DNA from: Aricia agestis
Lineage: Eukaryota; Arthropoda; Insecta; Lepidoptera; Lycaenidae
Assembly (NCBI RefSeq): GCF_905147365.1
Contig: NC_056418.1
Location: forward strand, 216,001 to 280,000
Direction: 5' to 3'
Length of the DNA stretch: 64,000 nucleotides
The notes under the pieces were generated by a model. That model saw nothing but the letters and a program-made list of their open reading frames with translations. It was not told the DNA's origin and did not search any database. Numbering within the stretch: position 1 is the first letter of the stretch; every line of letters begins with the position of its first letter. Positions 11,913-23,200 of this stretch are shown here, in pieces. The position numbers and the translations under genes are program-made.

Positions 11913-13655
11913 TTAATTATAATAGCAATCAAAAATAATAGTCATTCAAAACGTAATGAATTAATGAAGCACTATAATATTATCCCATCAATGAAGCGGC
12001 ACCCGGCTGTTGCATAACTATTATATTATAAATCTATTGTGTCTGCGATTCCCATGATCGAGGTAATAATAATTAGTATTTACGTGGACTCTCCGGGCGA
12101 GCACACCCGCGCGGCGCGCCTTGACGACGCCCAATTCGCAACGTGCAGCAGAAATCGTAATATTTTAATTTCGCCATAACATTAAAACCAAACGTCCAAT
12201 TTTAATCATTCAAAGACCAAATATTATCTACATTAACTGTATTTAGTAATGAAATAATTTATTTTGATAAGAATTAATGCCATGAGTAAAATAAAGGCAT
12301 TTAAATGTAGTCCAAAAACATTTCAAGATTTTTTAATATAAAAATGGTTATTGTGCCTCACTCAACATAGATAAGTATAGTGTGTCGCGGACTTTTTTGT
12401 AGATATTTAAAAGATCTACAATTACTTAGAAAATTTTATGGTTCTATCTTTTATAGTTTAGGCAGCGTACGCGAAAAAAGTAACATTTCTGGTTGATTTT
12501 TTACACCTTGCATCCGAAAATCCCAAATATCTTACAGAACCCTATTTTTTTCCAAAATAAAATTTAATCTATGTTCAGCAGAATTAATGCAGAATTCTAA
12601 TGGTAAAAGAATCTTTGAAATCGGTCCAGTAGTTTCGGAGCCTATTTAAGACAAACAAACAATCAAATCTTTCCTCTTTATAATAGTAGTGTAGATTGCA
12701 ATGATAATTTTTTGTAAGTGTAATTTGTATGGTGAAGTAAAAGTCGCAAAATAAATATTGTCCACTTTATTCGCCTTTTCTACACTACTATTATAAAGAG
12801 GAAAGATTTGATTTTTTGTTTGTTTGTTTGTTTGAGTCGAATAGGCTCCGAAACTACTGGACCGATTTGAAAAATTCTTTTACCATTGGAATCCTGCATT
12901 ATTTCTGCTGAACATAGGCTAATTTTTATTTTGGAAAAATATAAGGTTCCGTAAGATATTTGGGATTTTCGGACGCAAGGTTTAAAAAATCAACCAGAAA
13001 AGTTACTTATTTTGCGTACGCTGCCTAAACTATAAAAGATAGAGGCATAAAATGTTCTAAGTAATTAAAGATCTTTTAAATATCTACAAAAAAGTCCGCG
13101 ACACACTATACCTATCTATGTTGAGTGAGGCACAATAACCATTTTTTTATTAAAAAATCTAGAATTTTTTTTGGACTATATTTAAATGCGTTTATTTAAA
13201 TTATGCTATTGACCTTTATCAAAATAAATTATTTCATCACTAAGTACAGTTAATGTAGATAATATTTGGTCTTTGAATGATTAAAATTGGACGTTTGGTT
13301 TTAATGTTATGGCGAAATTAAAATATTACGATTTCTGCTGCACGTTGCGAATTGGGCGTCAAGACGCGATGCGCGGGTGTGCGTGCGGTAGGGGAGAGAT
13401 TTAATTATCTGACTCGCCCGGAGAGTCCACGTAAATATTACCTCGATCGTGGGAATCGCAGACACAATAGATTTTCAATAGTTATGCGACAGCCGGGTGC
13501 TGCTTTATTGATTTGATATAGACTATCGTGCTTCATTATTATAATCCTAATTTCAAAAAAGCTTTAAAAGTTATGACTACGAAAGTAATATTTTTAGAAC
13601 TTTTTAAAATAAGTTTTGAATGACTATTATTTTTGATTGCTATTATAATTAATTA
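11913..13655. mobile_element. Large palindrome of two head-to-head Helitron-like 5' ends
   Basis: Arms 11913-12695 and 12779-13655 are near-identical reverse complements (for example 12175-12265 against 13210-13305, with about two differences). An 83-base spacer lies between. Each arm, read outward from the centre, starts 'TCTACACTACTATTATAAAG' and continues with blocks typical of Helitron 5' regions. 'aaaaaagtccgcga' and 'cacaatagccattttt'-like phrases recur in the protein-coding Helitron at 54022-55520. The right arm has about 60 extra bases near 13560-13620. A further inverted scrap of the arm lies at 13680-13765. Confidence 0.8.
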
Positions 13656-13888
13656 ATTTCTTTAACTATAAATCTCCAATAGCGGCAGCCGGCTGCCAGC
13701 ATAACAATTGAAGATCTATTGTGTCTGCGATACCCACGATGCCGATGCACGATGGAAGTATTAATGCATATTTTTTAATCCACACTATTTCTGCTGAATA
13801 TAGGCTATATTTAATGAGAGAAAAAAGGGAACCGTATTAAGTGTTAATAATTGTGTGAAAAATCTACCAAAATATTCCTTCTTCCTTA

Positions 13889-13919
13889 TCCATACTAATA
13901 TTATAAATGCGAAAGTATC

Positions 13920-13982
<63 letters not shown>

Positions 13983-14390
13983 TGCTTTCACGCCAAAACT
14001 ACTGAACCGATTGCAATGAAATTTTGTACACAGTTATTCTAGAGTCTGAGAAAGGACATAGGCTACATTTTGATGTGGGAAAATATCTTATTTCCATGAA
14101 AATATCGATGAAAATGAATTCGCATTGCGCGTGGCCAGCGCTCATCCCGGGGGTCCTGGGTTCGAGTCCCGCAGGCGGAACAAAAAGTTTTCAATGTTCC
14201 TGGGTCTTGGATGTGTATTAAAATAAAATTTCAAAGATCTTAAACATATTTTATGTATAATATTATAAAAAATCCAGAAATATATCGATGCAATGAACAT
14301 TTTAGTTCTAATACGATTCAGCAGATGGCGTTTTAATTTTTACTTTATTGTAACATAGAACTAATCATACTTATTAGTTAGTATGTTTTT
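13889..14390 (+). mobile_element. Helitron-like element carrying a tRNA-like SINE core, copy 1
   Basis: It begins 'TCcatactaatattataaat', followed by a long CTGT tract and the 'ctactgaaccgattgcaatg' block. It then carries a segment with a Pol III box-B-like GGTTCGAGTCCC (near 14158-14169). It continues to 'agttagtatgtttttgttta'. A highly similar copy lies inverted at 58265-58761. The Helitron 3' CTAG end is not visible because a second element starts at 14396. Confidence 0.75.
13921..13982 (+). repeat. (CTGT)n microsatellite
   Basis: About 15 tandem CTGT/GTCT units inside the 5' part of the Helitron-like element. The same position in sister elements carries 3-10 units, so length is variable. 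Confidence 0.95.
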
Positions 14391-14395
14391 GTTTA

Positions 14396-15366
14396 TCTAT
14401 ACTATAATATTATAAATGCGAAAGTATCTCTGTCTGTCTGTCTGTCTCGCTTTCACGCCAAAACTACTGAACCGATTGTAATGAAATTTTGTACACAGAT
14501 AGTCTAAAGCCTGAGAAAGGACATAGGCTACTTTTTAACTGGAAAAAGGGGTTGTAAGGGGGTGAAAATTCGTAAATTTGGTCAAATTAAGTTAGTTCCA
14601 AAAACTCAAAATAGATGGCGCCAAGATTCCCCTAGATCGCGCTATCGCTTGCTCATGCGTATTTCTATAAGAGGTGGTACCATGTTGAAATGCGTTTTTC
14701 GATTCTTTCGATTGTTATAAGTACACGTTATTAACTAATAACTCACCTACCAACTTAGATATCAAATTCAAAAACAACAGCGCCAAAACTACTGAACCGA
14801 TTGTAATGAAATTTTGTACACAGATAGTCTAAAGCCTGAGAAAGGACATAGGCTACTTCTTACTGGAAAAAGGGGTTGTAAGGGGGTGTTTATGCGTAAA
14901 TTTGTTCAAATTAAGTTAGTTCCAAAAACTGGAACAGATGGCGCCAAGAGTCGCCTAGATCGCGCTATCGCTTGCTCATATGTATTTCTATAAGAGGTGA
15001 TACCATGTTGAGTTAATATTTGCGATTCTTTCGATTGTTGTACATGTTATTAAATAACTCACCTACCAACATAGATATCAGAAACAGTCTACCAATAATA
15101 AATAGTTTATGGGCATTGGGCAAAGCTAAGGTTGTGTAATGCATTATGCAGCTAAGTTGTGTAACGCTAAATAAGCTTTAAAATTTGGTTTAATTAATTA
15201 AATTAATTAAGTAAAAAAAAATCATATTATGTGCACACTACACGGCTGTTTTGGGTATTTTGATTTAAGGGGTACCAGGGTTTTAAAAAGCTTTTGACAC
15301 CAATTTTGTTGACACCGCGCGCTATAAACTGAAGTCCACGCGGACGAAGTCGCGGGCAACAGCTAG
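14396..15366 (+). mobile_element. Helitron-like element with internal tandem duplication
   Basis: It starts 'TCtatactataatattataa' (preceded by A) and ends with the hairpin gtccacgcggac, then gcgggcaacag, CTAG (15363-15366) and T. A block of about 300 bases is repeated in tandem (14461-14760 and 14781-15075, both beginning 'cgccaaaactactgaaccga'). The segment near 15270-15330 is the empty-site reference for the nested MITE at 63313-63770. Confidence 0.85.
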
Positions 15367-15934
15367 TATTTAATATTTACAAAGAAATTAGTAATAATCG
15401 TCACACTCCGCTCCGCTCCATCCTGATTCCACTCTGATCCTAACTGCCCTGTGCCCAGCTCCACCACGCTCCCACTACGCTCGCCTCCGCTTTCCCATAT
15501 ATTTTACATGAAGTTCCTTTTACCTCCGATCACATTGTTTCCACTGACGCAGAGCGGAGATTTCGAGATTTGTGATAGGCCAATTGGTTATTTTTGCACC
15601 GCTAAGCTCCGCTTCGCTACAATGGAAACACACCTTCAATCGACCAGGCTGGCCAGTGTCTTGTCATAGTATCATGAAGATTTCCTTCAACCTAAGAGCG
15701 TCCAATAAATACATATGATTTAGAAAACATTATTGGTACGTAGTGAGTATCGAACCGGCAGCATCCCCCGAACGAGGTGGCGGCTAAAGTCCACCATCGA
15801 CACTCCTTAACGATAAAGACGTGATCACAGACTACTTAGGGATACTACGTATGACGTGATTTATTATGGTGTACTATACTAGACTAGACGTTACAATAAA
15901 TAAAATATTTCTCATAATAAATTTGATATATTTA

Positions 15935-16480
15935 TAATGATAAATTAGATATTTCACAGACAAATTAGTCCAAAAAAATAGCCTATGATCCTTCACATGG
16001 TCTACTTCTTATCTGTGCTAAAAAACAGAAAAATTGCTCCAGTAGTTCGTGAGGTAAGCGCTTTCAAATAATTTCCCCCCGTTTTTGCTATATTTTCCTC
16101 TATTTCTTCGCTCCTATTAGTCTTAGCGTGATAAAAAATAGCCTATAGCCTTCATCAATAAATGGGCTATCTAACACTGAAATATTTTTTTAAATCGGTA
16201 TAGTAGTTCCTGAGATTAGCGCGTTCAAACAATCAAACAAACAAACTCTTCCACTTTATAATATTAAAGTTTAGATGTCGGCCCACCGGCTTCGCCCGCT
16301 TTACTTTTCCCGTGGTAAAAAGAAGCCTATGTGTTATTCTGATGTATAAGCTATATTACTGTAAAGTTTCATTAAAATCCATTCAGTAGATTTTACGTGA
16401 AAGAGTAACGTCCATAGTAAGAGTAAACATCCATAGTCCATACTCACAAACTCGCATTTATAATATTTAAAATAGGATAG
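15935..16480 (-). mobile_element. Two adjacent Helitron-like elements on the minus strand
   Basis: 15935-16262 is the reverse complement of the 3238-3792 family, lacking a clean CTAG end. 16266-16480 begins (as its 3' end) with 'atgtcggcccaccggcttcg' and finishes with 'tcgcatttataatatt', the family 5' start. No coding capacity is seen. Confidence 0.6.
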
Positions 16481-16739
16481 ATCTTTACTTAACTAAAATC
16501 ATGTAGTTTTATACGTTAGCAGAGTAGCACGTTATACGTTAGTTACGTTAGCAGAGTAGTAAGGTTTTATCTCATAAATTATATAACCTAATATCGATAT
16601 ATACCCATCACTAGCAACATCTTTAACTTGTGACAACCTACATAATAACGAAACAGAACATTACATAATGTCTCTTTCTTGCGCACTATCAATACCGTAT
16701 GTAAAAAAAGCTAAAAATATATGCACTGTATTGCTATTT

Positions 16740-16877
16740 TAGCCCGGCTTCCATGCTTTAGTTATTGTTCCGAGTCGGTGAGGAACCAATAGAAAATCTA
16801 GAAATGTCTATCCTTACGCCATCTAGTTAAGATTGTTAAAATTAAAATTAACAAATATAAATGAAAATCCCCCATTT
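16740..16877 (+). repeat. Right-end fragment of the TAGATGGCGTA MITE family
   Basis: 'gtgaggaaccaatagaaaat' through 'tacgccatctagttaagatt' to 'gaaaatcccccatt' is nearly identical to 18585-18685, the right end of the fuller copy. Confidence 0.65.
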
Positions 16878-17183
16878 CTAGAGTACAGACTACAGACTAT
16901 CTAAGTCTGTCAACAAAGTGAAGAAATTAAAAAGTAGCAACATCGTAGTGTCATCCCTTTCAATTGGAGCAAAGGACTCGTTTCCAGCTCCCAATAAATT
17001 AAGAAAAAAATCCCTTTCAATGCTTTCAAATCAAATCAATCTATCATTGAGCAAGCCGTACATATACACGGTTATGAGAATTTAAAGTTTTTAAAACCAA
17101 CTTACAAAAAGAAATTCCACCAAAAACATTAAATCATCTAAAAATGTTGCCAAGAGTCAAGACGAGAACATTTAATATAGATA

Positions 17184-17470
17184 AGGTTCACTCGGCGTAA
17201 CTTGGCGGTAGCGGTCATTGACTCCCTGTCAAAAACTTTCCATTTTCTATACAAAGCCGCGTTTGACAACATCTGACACATTATTGTCAATCGCGGTTTA
17301 TATAGAAAATGACAAGTTTTTGACAGGGAGTCAATGACCGCTATCGCCCAGTTACGCCGAGTGAACCAACATCTGACACATTATTGTCAATCGCGGTTTA
17401 TATAGAAAATGACAAGTTTTTGACAGGGAGTCAATGACCGCTACCGCCCAGTTACGCCGAGCGAACCTTA
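17184..17470. mobile_element. Hairpin MITE with a tandemly duplicated right arm
   Basis: The left arm AAGGTTCACTCGGCGTAACT pairs with the right arm ending GTTACGCCGAGTGAACC. The right arm plus loop (17267-17366) is repeated as an exact-length 100-bp unit (17367-17466) with about two base differences. The outer ends form TAAGGTTC...GAACCTTA. Confidence 0.85.
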
Positions 17471-17593
17471 GTTCGTGATCTATAATACTACCTCAATGGT
17501 TCGTTGTGTCAAAAAGTAGTGGATCTCATGTTACTTAAGTTTCTAACCTTATATAATACCGTAAATTGGGGGTACTAGGGTCTGCAGGGAGAA

Positions 17594-17900
17594 AGAAGAC
17601 GACCGGCCTATGCAAGCCCCCCATGTGGGGCCTCTGTTCGGCCTAGGGGGACAAGAAACCCCAACAGTGTGGGCCTGCTTTGGGTGAGCAGGCAAGCGCG
17701 GACGGAAGTCACGGAAGACATGTAATAGGCCCTCGCGTCTCCGTCCTGCGCGAAAGTAGGAACACGGTCGGGTTTTAGTGGGTACAGCTGCGGCCACTTA
17801 CCATCTCTTCGGCCGTAGCAAGTCCCACATACCCCGGTGGTCCTTCCCCAACGCTACCGGGGATGTGTAATAGCATTTCCCGACCAAAAAAAAAAAAAAA
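17594..17900 (+). mobile_element. Retroposed fragment with poly(A) and 16-bp target duplication
   Basis: The insert ends in an A-tract (17886-17900) and is flanked by GGGTCTGCAGGGAGAA at 17578-17593 and 17901-17916. These are hallmarks of LINE-driven insertion. It is GC-rich with no recognisable protein, so it is either a 5'-truncated LINE 3' end or a SINE. No second copy is in the window. Confidence 0.85.
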
Positions 17901-17913
17901 GGGTCTGCAGGGA

Positions 17914-18685
17914 GAATGGGGGATTTTCCTATTTTTTTTTATTTGATTGTCAAACAGTTTCCATTTTAGTAACTAGATGGCGTATGGGTAGACAACTATT
18001 GGTAATACCAGGGAATACCATCATACCACCGCTACAAAACTGGGCAAAAGAATGTAAAACTTGATACATTTCAACTTGAAAAAGACGCATTCCAATGAAT
18101 AGGATAAAAAAGTTATTATAACGATGTTTTAGCTAAAATTCACCGAAGAAATAGCCCTATTTACCGATATTCACACCATATGTCACAGGAATTATACATT
18201 TTGGTTTTGACAACATTTTACCTGCACTTGTGCAAGATAACGGATATTTAATGGCTAATATTTTACCAATTATGAATATCAAAAACCCAAAAACCACAAT
18301 TTGGGAAAAAATAATAAAAACCACACCAACAATAAAAAGTAGAAGAAGTTTGAAAGTGACATGCCCGCCAAAACTCTTTCAGTTGTCAAGTTTCAGTTTG
18401 ACAAGTATTTATTATGTCAGCGTGTTCCTAAACTATTACCAGTGTACTGGCCTAATCGCTTAGGCCAATGATCGCTTAGGTTTAAGATATTTTGATTTAT
18501 GTCACACTTGACAGTACACTGATATTTTTTGGAAACACAACCCATATATAGTCAGTGATGCCAACCTGCAGATAATTTCAGATCGGTGAGGAACCAATAG
18601 AAAATCTAGAAGTGTCTATCCTTACGCCATCTAGTTAAGATTGTTAAAATTAAAATTAAAAAATATAAATGAAAATCTCTCATTG
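17914..18685. mobile_element. TAGATGGCGTA-family MITE, fullest copy
   Basis: The left end AATGGGGGATTTTC and right end (complement) AATGAGAGATTTTC form terminal inverted repeats extending about 65 bases in, to the shared ACTAGATGGCGTA. The interior shows no protein. The retroposed fragment 17594-17900 sits immediately to its left, its target duplication overlapping the MITE end. Confidence 0.65.
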
Positions 18686-20089
18686 GGTCAAAAGCGTGAC
18701 CTTTTTAGAAAACCTAATTTCCCATAGTATTTTAATTTTACACTCTATGGTAAGCTTTTTTATTTAAAGCTTACAACATTTTTTATATATTCTGGCAACA
18801 TTTGCTCGTCCTGTCATTGAATTTGATGAAAATAACGGTCTTCAAAGAGTTGAGTCAAAATCGTCTGAAATTTGCTCCGAAAAACATTTTAATTTTTTTT
18901 ACTTATTTGGAATAATTGTCTGAAAGTGAACATCGCATCCGTAGTAGCAGATATTCAGGCATTGAATAAGTAAGAAAGTAAGTGGATTTAAGTATTTTTT
19001 TAAATAGTATTTAAATTTTTTATCACTAAGGTAGTTTTAAGAAAAAATCGGGGTGTAAAGGGTCGTATGTGGGGGAAATTGGGCCGAATATGGGTTTAAT
19101 AGGGACCTAATTTGGATGAATTGGGACGCCTATGGGTGAATTGGGTCTTTATGGATAGGGTTGTCACGATGGATATATTCTAGTATTATTATTTTATCAT
19201 CATTGTTCGTACAGGTGTTTGTTGTTTAAAGGGGAGAAAAACCATGCTTCGGCACGAATGGACCGGCTCGACCGGATACATACCATCACCTCATAGAAAA
19301 CTAGCGTGAAACAACGCATGCGTTGTGTTTTGCTGAGTGCGTGAGGGATTGGGAATGTTAAAGATCAAGAACGCAAGTCGCAACACCAGACGAGTTACAA
19401 GACGATGAAGAAGAGTGACTCAATATTTATATAAAAATATAATAATAATGTGATAATGCTTGATTGGATGTGTTGTTTGATTTTGTACTATTTCTTGTAT
19501 AATATATACCTCATACCTATAGGTACAGCTATGCCAAAAACATTATTTCATATAAGTACCTACCTGAGTAGGTAGTACCTATTTGGAAACATCAGGAAAG
19601 TGGCAGCCCTAGCAAAAATGTCTATTATATATTATGTCTATGATTAACCCCATATGCGTCCCTTTTCACCCCAGACTGTGGGTGAATTGGGTCTAGTAAG
19701 TTTTTGGACCTTTTTGTATATTTTATTTAATAAACTAAAATTGTAATGTATTGCAAACAAAACTAGGAACCACCGGAACTCAATGATAAAATTTTTTCTT
19801 ATTAATCTTAAGATAATCCATAAAAATCAATGTTAAACTTGGAAAGTGACCCGATTCCCCCCATTTTACGGTATGTATACTCAGACGTTAATGTAAAAAC
19901 GCAGCGCTGCTTTATGGGATGAAGACAAGAAACAAGCATGCCTAGCGGGCCACGGCCCGCGGGTGGCCGCGCCGCGCCCGCGCCGCCCGCCCGCCGGGCG
20001 CACGCCGCACGCTTAACGCAGCGAATGACTCTTGAAAAAAAATTACACATGACTGAGTTTTGACATTGACAGCTATTTCTGTTTTTTTT
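18686..20089 (+). other. Upstream region of dynactin-2, low-complexity and repeats
   Basis: No exon is seen. 19222-19340 carries a diverged 5' fragment of the SINE found at 44541-44865 ('gcttcggcacgaatggaccg'). 19030-19160 has short G-rich tandem-like phrases (gaattggg, atgggtttaa). 19935-20010 is a short very GC-rich island (gcccgcgggtggccgcgccg) about 200 bases before the dynactin-2 start, possibly promoter-associated. Confidence 0.4.
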
Positions 20090-20090
20090 C

Positions 20091-20098
20091 TGACGTCA
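20091..20098 (+). promoter_or_regulatory. CRE/ATF-like octamer TGACGTCA
   Basis: A perfect palindromic CREB/ATF consensus lies 115 bases upstream of the dynactin-2 ATG. Position and perfection make promoter use plausible, but an octamer alone is weak evidence. Confidence 0.35.
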
Positions 20099-20213
20099 TC
20101 TTCAGTCATCTTGCTAAAAAGTCGATGTGCAAAATTCTGAAAACTAACAAAAATCCTACAGGAACACCTGTATAAAAAGTTAATAATATAACGATTAAAT
20201 ACGGCATAGCACT

Positions 20214-23200
20214 ATGGCGGATCCAAAATATGAAAATCTTCCTGGCATTGTAACTATTACAGCTCAAAACAAAATATCGATTTTTGTGCGGGTACCCAAT
20301 ACAAAACGACTTTTTCCGTTTTTTAGGCCTACGACCAGCCCGATGTATATGAAACCGGGGATCTGCCGGAGGCCGATCAGCCCGAAACTGCCGAAGAGGA
20401 GGAAAACGAGTGCATCGAACAGTTGCACTTGTCCGTGAAGGACTCTTTTAACAAATTTAAAGGAAAGTTCTTAACGGGCACCGTCGACTTCTCCGATAGA
20501 TTAAGCAGGAAGACCAGAATAGGATACAGGTAAAGCTTTTCTTTGTAACTAGTTTAATACTTTACAAAATAATTGACTGTCTGCCTCCGACAAATTGTTC
20601 ATTAGCCAAAGAACTTTTAAATATTTTTTTTATAAGATTATGACATATAGGAGGAAAACTTAAACAATTTTGTTTCTCTGTAAATATAAAGATTTAATGT
20701 ATAAGCAAACAGTAAAACATTTAAAACTATATGTACAACTAAATAAAATAATAATAGAATAACATAAGTACTAGGGATTGCAATCCGGTGTCATTTTCAA
20801 TCCGGACCAGATTTGACCGGATTCCCATCAATCCGGCCAGATCCGGGTGGATCCGGCCGGATTGATGAAACTGAACTAAGAAGCGGAAATCATTCTATTT
20901 TTGCTTTGCCGAACTTCTAGCGCTCCAAAGAGTAGTAAGTATAATAGCCTGCAAGAGTGGAATGGCGAAGGTTGGTATCCTTAGCGATTCCAAATCGGCT
21001 GTCCAGGCTCTCATTCTTAGTTCCTCTCATCACCTGGCAGTGCAAACAAGGGCGGCCCTTCAAAAACTGCATCGCAGAGGCGGGAGGTTTCCCTGTTTTA
21101 GATTAAGGTGCACGCAGGTTTGAGAGGGCATGAGAGGGATGACCAATTAGCCAAGGAGGCCGTGCTGGGATTGAAAAGGAAGCCTGACTACGATCTGTGT
21201 CCTGTTTCATTCGTCAAACATATCTTAAGAGTGGATACGATTGAGGAATGGGACAGAAAATATGAAGTGGGCGGGACGGCTGGAGTCACGAAGCTCTTTT
21301 TCCCAAGACGTGTTGCTGCTGCATACAAAATAGTAAAGAAAACAGACATCCTACACTACACCTTTTCAGCTTCTCATGAAAGACTAGTGTACTAATCGGC
21401 CTCATTGTCATTTGTCAGCAAAATAGAATCATAAAAAAGCGAGAAAAAGCTTTTTCACTAGGGGTAACACATTTAAAGTAAATTATTCATGCAACAACCA
21501 CATCAGTTTGCCACCAATTGCTAACACCGGATCCGGTCGCCGGATCTGGTATATTGGGACCGGATCCGGTACCCGTAAAATGATGCCGGATCCGGTGATT
21601 TACCGGACCCGGTTATCCGGATTGCAATCCCTAATAAGTACCTGTAAATATAAAGAAACGACAATTACGTTTATAATTTAAATCCTCCAAATTGAACACA
21701 AAATATATTTTCTCTTAGAACATTTTTTTCAGTTCTTACAAACTTGACATTGCCGTCCTTCAAAATTAAAATATTTTACTTTTCTGTCGCAAACATACCA
21801 GATTACTCTAAATAAGAAGTTTTAAACTTACATGTTTATAATGTTCACTAATAGATCCGGAGAATGGGAACTAGCAGCTGAAGGTGAGCCAGAAAGTACC
21901 CTGGAACGCTACAACCGACTGAGGTGTGAGTTCTCGGAGTTGCTGGAACAAGTGACAGAACAACAGAACAAAGCTACTGAGAGTGAGAAGGTAATAATTG
22001 ATTCTTTTGTATAACATAATCATTTTCAATATGTTGGATTTAAAATTGTTAAAATTAGAAAAAAATACATGAAACCATAATTGTAACAAAAATTTTGGGA
22101 ATCGGTTCACAAATGGCGGAGTAATCATTGAACATACATATATAATATCCACGGCCAAACATATTATAACCTACTCCTTTTTGTAAGTCGGTTAAAAAGC
22201 TGATTTATTTCGATTTTTAGGATGAACATTCCAAATTAGCAGCGCAGATCAACACAACAAAGAAACTCCTTGAAGAACTAAAGCTAGAAGAGGGAGAACA
22301 TATTGATCCAAAGGCAGAAAAATTAAAGTTAGTATTTAGCCTAAAATACTGTATGGACTACAGACTACTACTACTTCTAATGTAGAGCTGGTTAAAAAAA
22401 AACAATAACATAATATCTTATATCTTTAAACAAGCAATTGTATATATGTATATATATGTATAATAGGAATCTCGGAATCGGCTCCAATGATTTCCATGAA
22501 ATTTAGTATATAGGGGGTTTCGGGGGCAATAAATCGATCTAGCTAGGAATCATTTGTAGAAAATTACATTTTATTCGTATTCTATCGAATACCGAGCAAA
22601 GCTCGGTCAAATAGCTAGTTTTAATATAATATGCTGAATACACATGAATAATAGCATAATACATATTACAATAAAATAAAATAATGGCAATAGCTAGGCA
22701 CTTGAAATATTCAAAAAATCCTTAATTATATGTATTTGTACTTTAATATTTAATAATAAAATAAATATTTAAGTGGGCTCCTATACAAAATACACCAGTT
22801 TTTGCCTACTTTCGCTCTATAACGGTACAAAACCCTTCATGCATGAGTCCAACTCACACTTGCCCAATTTTGTCCAGTTTAGGCAGAGCAACGGGAAACC
22901 CAGAATACTGCGACAATAAGCATAAGCTGTAAAAACGTGTAAACACTTTTTTATAAGGGGGACTAAGTTTATTTCACACATTTCATTATGTTTGTGAACA
23001 TTTTTTGCAGAGAATATCTGACTACCAATAGCAAGAAGAAGCAGGGAGAAATTGTGACCACACACCTCAAACTGAAGCCCGAAGTGAACCTCGCCCAGAC
23101 CGCCAGGATAGCCCAGTTGGAGCACAGGTACTGTATTTAAATGAAAATAAAATAAGCCTTTATTCAGATACTTACATTTTGTTTCTTTTACATATTAATT

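Noticed and set aside
13889..14221. 65-residue frame nearly identical at 14024-14221 and 58465-58662
   Set aside because: The similarity comes from the duplicated SINE-bearing Helitron; the frame crosses the tRNA-like segment and is not a protein gene.
22817..23125. 102-residue minus-strand frame
   Set aside because: It overlaps dynactin-2 exon 23011-23127 in antisense plus repeat sequence.
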